In this document: piece after piece, positions 46,800-56,729 of the stretch | How positions within the stretch are numbered: the first letter of the stretch is position 1 | How the letters are laid out: each line of letters starts with the position of its first letter | From: Hoplostethus atlanticus | Lineage: Eukaryota > Chordata > Actinopteri > Trachichthyiformes > Trachichthyidae | DNA: 64,000 bases | Direction: 5' to 3' | Assembly: GCA_034670405.1 (NCBI GenBank) | Contig: JAXDDX010000014.1 | Span: 4,693,001-4,757,000, forward strand | Notes under the pieces: generated by a model | What the model saw: the letters and a program-made list of their open reading frames with translations, nothing else | Databases searched by the model: none | What the model was told of the DNA's origin: nothing | Translations under genes and position numbers: made by a program

Positions 46800-48984
46800 T
46801 ATATAGTGTCTGGTAGTGCATAGCTCAAAGGCGTTTCCCTACCATAGAATACTAAAGTGCATAGTCAGAGTTTGGATCATCATAAGGACAGACACACTGT
46901 TCAGACTGTATCTACTCTGATAGCAGTGTAGCTTTTGTGGGGGGAAGAGTGATCTCATAGGACATAGATGCTCATTTCTATCTTTGCCTGTTGTTATGAG
47001 ATCATGGCTAGAGGCTATTCTGCACGTTTTTTTTGTCATTTGTGTACAGTGAATCAGCCTTTTCCAGCATGAGCTCACACATGCCCAGAAGGGTGGCCGT
47101 GGTGTTTTTGCAGGGTTAGGGTTTTAGAGTGTAGGTATGGGGGAGGTCAAACAGCCTCATGAGTGTGTTTCAAAGGCTTTCTGAATGTCTGGTTCCTTTG
47201 CCCCGTGGGCTTTTGCTATTTTTAATATCCCTCTTTCTATGGGACTTCCTTGATTTTTATTGCCCTCCTCTGAAGGTTCCAGTTACCATGGTTACTCCAA
47301 CCCCATGTGAAATACATGATCATGGTAGCGAGTACAACCTTAAGTGGGAGCGCACATTTCTGTAGTCATGGTTACTACAATCCCTTAAGGATAAATTATG
47401 TAACCTGTGTTGTGTTGTGTTTTAGACAAGGTAGTCACTAGTGAGCATAAAGGGGCAAGTGGTCTATGAATTTGCTTTGCTACCTACATAGCCACAGATA
47501 TGTATCCTTCTTTTTGGAATAGCCCTGAACAGCAATTCTTTACAGGCTGTATGTGTGTATATAAGAGAGTGTCATTGTGTCAATATGACTGTCTTTGTTC
47601 ATTTTTGCAACCATACTAGTGTGTGTTATCAAATCAGAATAATGGTGATGGTGTGAGGAATAATTCAGCTCTGTGTGGTGGGAATGTTGGGAATGGGAAG
47701 GGAGCTATCGTTACTGTCCCCAACATTATGGATACATATCACAACACCCATTTTTCCTTTTGGTGTCAGCACTGAGCTAAGGTAAAACGATGATATTATC
47801 ATAGGTCTGATAGCACTCATCATGCGCTGCTGCCGTGTGCCTGTGAGTGCATGTGTGTGTGTATACATGTGAGTGAATCTGTACGTGCGAGTGTGTGTGT
47901 GTGTAAGTGCTTTGCATGGATGAGCTCACCTCACTACCCCACCCAGTTGCCATCCCAATTACTCTCTGTCCCTCAGGCCATTGCCGTGTCAACAGTCCTC
48001 ATTCTAGGGTGCTCAGTGTAGCAGCAGGCTTATTTCTGCCTCTTATGGCAGCTTCATGTCATCATAAACTAATCTGTAGTGGCCATTAAAAGTAGACGCC
48101 TTGCAGTAGTGCTATAGAACTTCGCTAATCTGAATCCTTCAGGAATGCAAGGGTGTTTGGATACGTGAAATGAGCAGATTATTGAAATGTATTGAAGTAC
48201 CTGTAAAATATGACAGGAATGCAATCACTATTACACACAATAAATAGTATTTGTTTTAATTAAATTACTTTGTATTTATAGATGCTAGTCCAATTTGGGT
48301 TCTGGGGTAAATAAACAAATCATACTCATTGTATACATACTGTAAAGAGACAGTGGGGATGTAATTATTGATGTTGTATTTTAGTTTATCTTAGTTAATT
48401 GGGTCGTCGATCTGAAGCTAGGGAATTACTCTTTTCCCTTGGTTCTTGTTTATAGATCCTCTCTCTCACTTTCCTGTTCTAGTTCTTGACAGATCTCTCC
48501 TCCAGTCCTCAAAGCATGAGGACTTCTTTTAAAAACGAGAGAGAAGCTTATTTAATATGACCTGCTGTGACTGCATTCAGCTGCCTGCTGGGCCAACTAG
48601 CTGTATGCATTAACTTTCATTGTGTGCCATATCATTTTCTCTTCTCTTCTCTTCATTTTCTTTCTTTTTTTGGCCATTTATCTCTTTTCCTGTCTGTGTT
48701 CCTGCCTGCTGAACCTCTAGACTAGATAGACTTTACAGTATCTTCTGTTCATCTGTTGTTCATTCAATTGCCTTTCTACAACTGACTCTCTTCGACTTAC
48801 TGCTGCGATATAATGATGCAACTATTCCAGTGACAGACAGACATGCTGGTTAAGCCTATGCCTCAGTACAGTTAGGAAAAGGCATGCATATTTCAGCAGG
48901 CAGCAGAGACTACATCAGTTCTATATGCATTGCGTGAGGTATTGCATGTGCTTCTGGCCTAAATTGATATATGGCCAGAAGTTC

Positions 48985-49110
48985 ACTGTAGCACAGTTGA
49001 GTGTGATGCAATTCTACATTGTAAATAATGGAGACATTGCCAGGCTGTGTTTAAGTACGGTTCAAGATTGTTCAAGATTTATGTAGTCTCTCTTGCAAGT
49101 TGATTTAGTA
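48985..49110 (+). repeat. Diverged local duplication, copy 1
   Basis: Shares an ordered set of motifs with 49768-49900: GAGTTGAGTG-like, GTA-ATAA-GGAGACA, CCAG(G/A)CTG, TTGTTCAAGAT and GTAGTCTCTC. Spacing is similar in both. Confidence 0.55.
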
Positions 49111-49767
49111 GAGCTCCATGACAGCCCAACCACACCTACAAGGAAGCATATATAGACTGTTTAGGGAGGGACAGGGTTGACAGGTATATATTTATGCACT
49201 GTACAACCAATGTGGCTTCTCAAGGGTCATACACACTCAACTGAGTGGGTTATACATCTGCCAGCTAATTGAGTTGGGTTGGAGAGTACAATGTGAACAG
49301 TGCTTGACAAAAACACAAAGGATAAACAGTAGGTTTGCAAGGAAACCGTAATCAGCAGCCGTGATCGTAGTCGTACCATGCCAGCAGAAATGATCAGAAC
49401 AGCTGTTTTCAAATCTGACATAGTGACCATAGTTATTAACCTGCATACTAACATCACTGATTGAACACAACAGTGTCCAGATTAACTGTACTCCAGCAGA
49501 ACAAAACGCTTCTGTATTAATTGGACCAGGAATGTTGTGTATATGTTGGGATGTGGTATGTATGTAATGCTTTTTACCAGAGACTTTCCATACAAACGAT
49601 GATGAAACTCTTATGGGATACTTCATTGTAAAACGGGTACACTCACCTGCACAAAAGTAGCATTAACCCTCACACTTAGGCCTCAAATTCTGTTCCACAT
49701 AAATGGATGACAATCTCCTGCAGACCTCAGAGTAGTCTTTTCTTAAAAACTGTTTAACACAGAATAC

Positions 49768-49900
49768 CATAGTAGAGTTGAGTGGAAGTCATCTGTACAT
49801 AACGGAGACACTCCCAGACTGCATTTATGTTTGGTAACACGTTGTAAAGTAATACATTGTTCAAGATGTATGGAGTCTCTCATGTGTTGGCCGCTGATAT
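49768..49900 (+). repeat. Diverged local duplication, copy 2
   Basis: Counterpart of 48985-49110 about 780 bases downstream in the same orientation: GAGTTGAGTGGAAGTC, ACATAACGGAGACACTCCCA, TTGTTCAAGATGTATGGAGT. Could be an old tandem duplication or two copies of an unrecognised dispersed repeat. Confidence 0.55.
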
Positions 49901-50564
49901 AATTGAACTGTAATTGTAATTTGTAGCTCAGAATGTCCACAACACTTTTGACTTTCTGGGGAAACGATCCAATCCAGCTTTATATGGCAAGCCTCCCAAT
50001 GACACCATTACATTTTGATGAGACTCCAGTCTACACTGCAGTGTTCGTGCTATGACCTGCAGATCACAGGAAGCAAAGGCAGAGTGGGGAATCTCTTTTT
50101 CCCTTCCACACCATTTCCTTTTCTCCTCCTCTCTGTGCCTTTCTCTTTCACTCACGCAGTTTCTTTACTTGTCTCTTTTCTATACACCCTCTGTCCATCT
50201 CCCTCCTCTCCTTCTCCAGCCTCCTTCTATTTTGCTTGCCCATGTAATATGTCAAATTGCTTCCTTATTCTGCTTTGGAGCTTGTCTTTCTTTACCAAGC
50301 CTTTTTTGTTTCCAGGCTTTTATCCTCTCTCCACTCGATATCTCTTTCAGCTAAGTGTGTGTTATGGTGTCTGTCGATGTCTCAATCTAACATTAATTTG
50401 AGTCAGTAACCTCACTTTGTTCATTCCATTAATCCTCAGAGTCTTAACAAAGACAAATCCTCTCCTTCACTTTTCTCAGCCTCTCTGCACAGATAAGTCT
50501 TCAAATCTATCTCTCCTTCTTGGATCATCTTTCCCACAATACCCTCTCCTTCTTTTTTTACCTG

Positions 50565-50593
50565 CTCTCTGTCTCTGTCTCTGTCTGTCTCTG

Positions 50594-50654
<61 letters not shown>

Positions 50655-50680
50655 GTCTCTCTCTCTCTCTCTCTCTCCGT
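50565..50680 (+). repeat. TCTG/TC low-complexity tract
   Basis: CTGTCT units followed by a long TC array. The Leu/Ser/Cys-rich frames here are artefacts of the repeat. Confidence 0.9.
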
Positions 50681-50993
50681 CTTTTCTCCCTCAGAGATAA
50701 GTGCTCATTACTGTTGTCTTTCGATATGCGCAGACTGGTGTCAGATGTTTGTCTGTCCCTTATTTACCAAATTGTTACACAACATGAGCCAGGAGCAATT
50801 TTTACCCTTCTCTCTTTCTTCTTTCCCTGTCTTTTCTTTTCAAAGACTAGACTAATTTTACTCTCAGTCACTCTGATGTGATTATTATATATTCAAAGGC
50901 CCTGTCCCATTCAAATATTACTCATGCTGTTTGTTTTGGTTGATGATATGGTTTTATGCATGATCAGTGTGTTAAGGGAAAGATGGTGATGTA

Positions 50994-50996
<3 letters not shown>

Positions 50997-51035
<39 letters not shown>
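50997..51035 (+). repeat. (TG)n microsatellite
   Basis: About nineteen TG units, followed by a G-rich run. Confidence 0.95.
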
Positions 51036-51036
<1 letters not shown>

Positions 51037-51355
51037 CGGGGGGGTTGGGCGCTACACCTTACTTACTTACTGTATACACCTATGTATGGATGTATTTCAT
51101 AAGATGCTGTGCTGGTTGTGATGTGACAAAGCCCCAAAGTGACCCTACCAGTTCCTTGTTGGCTTATATATGGCAAAAATCCCACCCCATTTATTAGAGG
51201 CCTCAATGTTGATCCCTATCCAGTGTACTCCAGTATAGTGAGTAATTGTTCCTAGATCATTGCTTGCCTATTTATTCAATCCAATTCTGTGTCTGGCCAT
51301 ATCATTGAGACCTGCTACAGTCGCTGTGCCTTGAGAGACATGCGCCACTTTGTTG

Positions 51356-51356
<1 letters not shown>

Positions 51357-51397
<41 letters not shown>

Positions 51398-51430
51398 CTT
51401 GTGTGCTTGTGTGTGTGCCTATGCGTATGC
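51357..51430 (+). repeat. TG/CG-type repeat upstream of the exon 8 acceptor
   Basis: TG array (51357-51387) grading into GCGCGCG and TGCGTATGCG units, about 50-120 bases upstream of the exon 8 boundary. Confidence 0.9.
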
Positions 51431-51478
51431 GTGCATACGTATACGTGTACTTGTTTGTGTTTGTGTCCATAATAACAG

Positions 51479-51614
51479 GACCCTGTCTAACAAGCCAAGC
51501 AGTAGCCCCAAAGGTCAGACCCCTGATGAGACCGGACGCCGCCACGGACCCAGCCATGATGCCAACTCCTCTGTTTCTGACTTGGCCAACTCAGTCACCA
51601 GCGACATGCTCATG
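51479..51614 (+). CDS. SYT7: Synaptotagmin-7, coding exon 8 (constitutive linker)
   Basis: 136 nt: one G completes Lys (from exon 3) or Arg (from exon 7), followed by 45 codons. It reads TLSNKPSSSPKGQTPDETGR and ends SSVSDLANSVTSDMLM, matching human GQTPHDESDRR...SSVSDLVNSLTSEMLM (recalled). This is the linker segment shared by all isoforms; the SDLANSVTSDML block just before C2A is the most conserved. The acceptor is AATAACAG|G with a UG-rich upstream region, and the donor is ATG|GTAACA. The same first base serves both the short and the long splice paths. Confidence 0.94.
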
Positions 51615-53769
51615 GTAACACCATTAAGCCAATATGGTTTAAGTAACACCACTGACACACACAGCATATTAGCAGCGATAGCATTTGGCACAAGACATGT
51701 TTATTGTTACACCACTAACTCATCCACCTTATGCCTGTTTTCCGCATTGCCGGACTCATCTATATCGAGTTAAAAAAGTAGGAGGGCTGAGGATCAGCAA
51801 AACCTTTTAAATCATAATAAACGAGATGGCTAAGGGATTTGAACAGTGCTACCAGATCAGCATTCCTGATCTAAGGTGAGTGATACATGCTCTAGGCCCT
51901 GACACAAACAAGTCCAAGGTGAGCTATAATATGCTGTGTTGGTTCCGGAAAGGATAGTGAGTAAAGAAAGCCAACACAATGCTGTTCAGCTGAGTATAGC
52001 TCGATGAGAAGTGTTTCCTCCTCCTAAGGCTATCATCACCCACAAAGGGTGTGAACCCCCACCCACAGGCTCACTCAGCTCACTCACCTGTAGAGCGTAA
52101 CATTGAGTGGAAGTAATGGCCACATCTTGGCTAACTGAAACATGATTATAACCATGAAATGATACATAGGGGGGAAAAGTACGCCTCATTCAGCAAAGTT
52201 GGGTAATTAACCTTGAAAGAACATGCAGTACTGCAAGTGCCGGTTGAATATGGCAGAGATCGGGATGAACCAAGTGTAATTATCTGGGTCTCATGGCGTC
52301 TCTGAGGAATTCACGATGGTGATGCTTAATGATAATACTCCCTCTGGGAGGTTATGCTCCTTTCATGCTGAACATACCCATCCTGCACTCTAGAGACACT
52401 TCTGTTGGTGTGAGAAAAGCAATGACAATATGCTGACATTTTCTCGCAGACTGATTCGAAAGAAAGATTGCTGTGAAATGCCATCACATTATATATGTAG
52501 ATCCAACCCTCAGTGGTAGTCAAGGTTAGGGGGGTTGAGAGGGGTCATGGATTGTCAGAATAGGTACTTCTGTCACTGGGCTCATTTTGCATGATGCATA
52601 TACATGATTCTGCATTAGAATTCTTAAATTATTATTTTTCAATACAACCACAGGTTGTGTATTTAAGTGTGAGTATGTGTCAATAATTACTACGCTTCTC
52701 TTTCTTGTTTCTTCTTGTTTACCTAAGTTTGTACGTACATGTTTGTGGAACATGGGGTACAGACCCTCATCATGGGGGAGCAGCTTGTTTTGTACTTGAG
52801 GAGGTTTTGCATCTACAGTATGTGGGTTGTTTGGGTTTCAGAAAAAAAGACATTAGAGAAGAGATTTTGATAATTGAATAAGAGGGAGGACACTGGGAAA
52901 AAGAGAGCACCCAACGCAGAATATGGAAAAAGCAATTTAGGCTAACTGTTGGTAGAGGACAGCTGTATAATGAAAGGCAATCATATTCAGCATGGAGAAT
53001 GAGGCTGAGCAACACCATCATAGATGTGTGGGAGAATACCGATTAAATTCCAGGAACCGCACCTTGAGTAATGCCTATGGCTTTTCCCCATCAGATAGCA
53101 CTCTTTTAACTGGCTATCTCTCTCTCCCTCCAGGCCAAGCCACTGTCAGTCAGGGGGCCTTTCTACCAAGGGATAATCTCCCTCTCATCTCCACACAGCC
53201 CTGCACCCTTTTTCCCCTTACTGCTCAGCAAACCTCAGCCATATGACATAACATGATGACCGGTTTCCCGGTCAGGAGCAGGGTTTTTTTTGGTGTAAAG
53301 TGCAGAGTTAGTGGCCCCTGTGGATTGGATACAATACCACGTCCACTCCTCTAGAAGTGTTTAATCTGTGTTGTGAACATGCTGCCAATCGGGTCGAATT
53401 TGACCAGCAGTCAGATGACAGTAGCTCCACTCTTACACTGCTAAATTTACTATAGCTTTCTAGTTCACTTCATAATGAAAAAGCATTCAGAGCAAGCTAA
53501 TCTCCAGGAAAATGTGATTTGGTCTTGGCTAATATCTCTTGAGTAAATGTTCATTGTAAGGAAAGATGAAAAATTCAGGAGCACTGCTATCATCCCCTAC
53601 ACCTCAGAAAAACGGATTTAAACTTTATTAACCTAAAGCAGTTGGAGAGCTTGCGAATCTACCTTATTGTGTAAATGTAGCTAAAAATATAAAGGACATT
53701 GAACGGAACGGGGAAAAAACATTCTCAAACAACTTTTCCTTTTCCTCTTCTTCCTCCTTTCTTTCTCAG
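51615..53769 (+). other. SYT7: SYT7 intron between exons 8 and 9
   Basis: A 2.15-kb intron, donor GTAACA, acceptor TTTCTTTCTCAG. No repeats or genes recognised. Confidence 0.85.
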
Positions 53770-54037
53770 TTGTCTCCTGGTTCTGAGGAGGAGGAACATG
53801 AAGGTCCAGTGTGTGAGAAGCTGGGCCGGATCCAGTTCAGTGTGGGATACAGTTTCCAGGACTCAACCCTCACCGTCAAAATTCTCAAGGGCCAGGATTT
53901 GCCTGCTAAGGATTTCTCCGGCACCTCTGACCCCTTTGTCAAACTCTATCTGCTGCCGGACAAGAAGCACAAGTTGGAGACCAAAGTCAAGAGAAAGAAC
54001 CTCAATCCTCACTGGAATGAGACCTTCCTCTTTGAAG
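53770..54037 (+). CDS. SYT7: Synaptotagmin-7, coding exon 9 (C2A domain, first part)
   Basis: 268 nt. It begins [20 protein letters not shown], an acidic lead-in, then the first strands of C2A ([20 protein letters not shown]). Ca2+ loop 1 reads [13 protein letters not shown] with both ligand aspartates. The sequence continues through the basic strand [20 protein letters not shown] to TFLFE. C2A binds Ca2+ and anionic phospholipid; SYT7 has unusually high Ca2+ affinity. The acceptor is TTTCTCAG|TTG. The donor G|GTTTGA is non-consensus after GT, but it is forced by the frame, because the downstream intron is only 118 bp and exon 10 continues the domain exactly. Confidence 0.96.
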
Positions 54038-54155
54038 GTTTGATGGACAATGGCATCTTAGCACCTTTAACATGTACTGTGCAATAGAAAGACACATTCA
54101 AGTATATTGTTTTCTGCGTTGTGGTTTTATGCCTGTGGGTGTATTTCTCTCTCAG
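54038..54155 (+). other. SYT7: SYT7 short intron inside C2A (118 bp)
   Basis: The shortest SYT7 intron here. Weak donor GTTTGA, acceptor TCTCTCAG. Confidence 0.9.
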
Positions 54156-54325
54156 GGTTCCCCTATGACAAGGTGGTCCAGAGGACACTGTACCTACAGG
54201 TTCTGGATTATGACCGCTTCAGCAGGAATGACCCTATAGGAGAGGTGTCCATCCCTCTCAACAAACTGGACCTGGCCAACATGCAGACTTTCTGGAAGGA
54301 GCTGAAACCGTGTAGTGATGGCAGT
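54156..54325 (+). CDS. SYT7: Synaptotagmin-7, coding exon 10 (C2A domain, second part)
   Basis: 170 nt, completing a Gly codon and then 56 codons: [56 protein letters not shown]. Ca2+ loop 3 DYDRFSRND contains the three remaining aspartate ligands, so all five C2A positions are present. The ELKPCSDGS end is the C2A-C2B hinge. The sequence is nearly identical to mammalian SYT7. The donor is AGT|GTGAGT (consensus). Confidence 0.96.
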
Positions 54326-54674
54326 GTGAGTAAGGAAGGCGGGGGGGGCAGGGGGCAGGGGGCATGGGGGGGGGGCTGGTTGAGGAAAGAAAAGTAATGG
54401 AGAGAGGGGAGGGGAAAGAGAAGATGGGACAGAATGTGACTGGTGATGTCATTCCTGGCTGCTGTGGCTTTCCCAGGGGAGATGATGTGGGGATGTGCTG
54501 CTGGGAGAAGAGATAGGGAAAAAAAAACAGAATATGGAGATGCTGACAGGTAGATGGAGAAAACACAGACAGCCAGAGGAAGAACAGAGATATACAGTGC
54601 AGGTTAGTGGTAGGAAAAAAACATTTGAAATAAAAGGTAAATGATTGACTGCTGACTGTGTGTATTTTCTTCAG
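54326..54674 (+). other. SYT7: SYT7 intron between exons 10 and 11
   Basis: A 349-bp intron, G-rich at its start (54340-54378) and A/G-rich beyond. No gene. Confidence 0.9.
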
Positions 54675-54789
54675 GGGAGTCGAGGGGATCTGCTTGTGTC
54701 TCTGTGCTACAACCCCACAGCCAACATCATCACTGTGAGCATCATCAAAGCCCGCAACCTCAAAGCCATGGACATTGGAGGCACCTCTG
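54675..54789 (+). CDS. SYT7: Synaptotagmin-7, coding exon 11 (C2B domain, first part)
   Basis: 115 nt: [38 protein letters not shown] and a split Asp codon. It starts the C2B beta-sandwich; loop 1 AMDIGGTSD supplies two Ca2+-binding aspartates (the second is completed by exon 12). The acceptor is TTCTTCAG|GGG and the donor CTG|GTATAG. Confidence 0.95.
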
Positions 54790-55040
54790 GTATAGATACA
54801 CCTTCATCTTCCATACCCGTTTGTTGTTTGCCTTCCACATTATTTTTGATCAGCAATAACCAGAAAAAAAGTGTTTTTAGAAGAATTATTGCTTTTTGTT
54901 CACTGGTAGGGAATGGCACTAACTGGGAAAATGCAATAGATTTGTCCTACATAGTACTCACCAGTAGTGTGTCCAATGAAGCTAAACAGGAGTGGAAAAT
55001 TGTCAACAGCATGCAAACAGTCCCATTTCCCCCTCCTCAG
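54790..55040 (+). other. SYT7: SYT7 intron inside C2B (251 bp)
   Basis: GTATAG donor and CCCTCCTCAG acceptor. No other features. Confidence 0.9.
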
Positions 55041-55240
55041 ATCCCTATGTGAAGGTGTGGTTGATGAACAAAGACAAGCGTGTGGAGAAGAAGAAGACGG
55101 TGGTTATGAAGCGCTGTCTGAACCCTGTTTTCAACGAGTCCTTCCCCTTCGACGTGCCTGCCCACGTGCTGAGGGAGACCACCATAATTATTACCGTCAT
55201 GGACAAGGACAAGCTCAGTCGCAATGATGTCATTGGCAAG
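55041..55240 (+). CDS. SYT7: Synaptotagmin-7, coding exon 12 (C2B domain, core)
   Basis: 200 nt: completes Asp, then [66 protein letters not shown]. It carries the polybasic strand [10 protein letters not shown] (PIP2 and SNARE contacts in synaptotagmins) and Ca2+ loop 3 [10 protein letters not shown], which completes the five C2B aspartates. The acceptor is CCTCAG|AT and the donor AAG|GTACTG. Small differences from mammals (ASN in [19 protein letters not shown]) are conservative. Confidence 0.96.
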
Positions 55241-56548
55241 GTACTGCCTTCCCTCTGTCTTCTTCGCTTCTTCCTTCTGCTCTTACTCTCTGTTTTCTGA
55301 CTCCCAGACCAGACGATCACCACCTGGTCACTTAGCCAGTCTGCACTGACCCCTGCTGGAACACACAGGCACACTGCGGACCACATTCGACATGCAGGCA
55401 GATACAGATGCACGCAATCATATGCAACCCGCCTCTAAAAAACTAAACTTGTCTCGAAAGGTACATTAATGATCCCTGTGTGATGAGCAGAGATCTATTG
55501 CCCTGAGAAGATTGACATTTTCTTGACAATCTCTTGAACTGCAGTATTGCAGCCATTCCAAATTTCTCTGGGACCAAGTCCACACACTAAGATACACAAA
55601 CAATACTTTGACAAATTTGGCTGTGGTATGGCCAACATACATTTTTCCATTAGAATTTTGTTTGTAGTCATCATCATTTTATCCATTCAGTTTTAGCCCA
55701 TTTGTCAATGCACATATTAGCACCTTAAAGCTTGAGGAATGTATATATAGTCCATTGTGCTATTGATGCCTAACATAATGAATCCCATTCCCTTTGAACC
55801 AGGTGAAAATGCCAAATAATACATGTAACTTGACGATTAAGGCTTAATAGAAATCTGCTTACTTAAAATATAGGAGGCACACCAACCCACCCACTGAATT
55901 TATTATATCTCGAAGCTGGGATATATTGCTGCACAAAAGTGCCGTACATCCTTATCCACAATTATGCTCTTCGACTTAGTTAATGACACAAGGAGATTGA
56001 TACCAATTGGTTTGGTGGCTTGGAGCTCACACAGCCCTGTACCACTGATTTCTTCAGACATTTTAAGGCTATATATGAAAGCTTTATATATGAATGAGTT
56101 TCTAACCTCTCAGTCGTACACACCTCATTACAAGTACAGCACTTTTAGCCATCCTGGCCAAATATAGTGGCTTCCTACATGCAGCACTCATAAATATCTC
56201 AGCATTGGCTGCAGGAGAGTGAAAGCTGGTGCTGCAGTTACTGTGCTCACAAGATCAGCTTGTGTTGGGTGGCTGGGTCTGTAAATGTTATTTTTACTGA
56301 AAGACCTTGATAATGACTACTGTTTATTGTCAATTAGTGTCAGCATTAAGTATTGCAGCAAGTGAAATATCTTTCTTGCTAATGCCTCTTTTTCTGCTCT
56401 GGATCTGAGTTAAATTCTGATTGGCAGGCTTAGTGGTGATAGCAGGGCTCAACTTAAGACTCAGTGAGGTTTTTTTACCCCGCTATTGTTTTGGAAGGCC
56501 TCCTACTAATAACATCAATCTGTGTGTAACATTAGAAACATTCAGATG

Positions 56549-56624
<76 letters not shown>
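55241..56624 (+). other. SYT7: SYT7 last intron
   Basis: A 1.38-kb intron ending in an uninterrupted TC array that runs into the acceptor AG. No nested gene. Confidence 0.9.
56553..56622 (+). repeat. (TC)35 microsatellite ending at the last-exon acceptor
   Basis: About 70 bases of pure TC run directly into CAG|ATA, so the entire polypyrimidine tract, and probably the sequence where a branch point would normally sit, is microsatellite. Confidence 0.96.
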
Positions 56625-56729
56625 ATATATCTGTCATGGAAGAGTGGCCCTGCAGAGGTGAAACACTGGAAAGACATGATGGGTCGTCCTCGTACTGCCG
56701 TGGCCCAGTGGCATTCTCTTAAGGCCTGA
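56625..56729 (+). CDS. SYT7: Synaptotagmin-7, last coding exon 13 (C2B C-terminus)
   Basis: 105 nt including the stop TGA at 56727-56729. It encodes [20 protein letters not shown] and [14 protein letters not shown]. It closes the C2B domain with the C-terminal helix and the conserved WHxL motif (WHSL), needed in synaptotagmins for docking and proper C2B folding. Ends in LKA as in mammalian SYT7. Confidence 0.96.
   Translation: MYLSWKSGPAEVKHWKDMMGRPRTAVAQWHSLKA

Larger units (their letters stand above)
38029..51478 (+). other. SYT7: SYT7 largest intron, between exons 7 and 8
   Basis: A 13.45-kb intron without a recognisable nested gene. It holds a GA microsatellite (38039-38072), a composite dispersed repeat (38520-38930), CA and TC tracts (43402-43490), a perfect 25-bp-arm inverted repeat (45891-45941), CA/TG tracts (46557-46583, 46760-46799), an X-box-like motif (47282-47295), a diverged local duplication (48985-49110 and 49768-49900), TC/TCTG (50565-50680) and TG tracts (50997-51035, 51357-51387). 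Stretches at 38.9-43.4, 43.5-45.9 and 47.3-48.9 kb show nothing recognisable. Confidence 0.8.
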
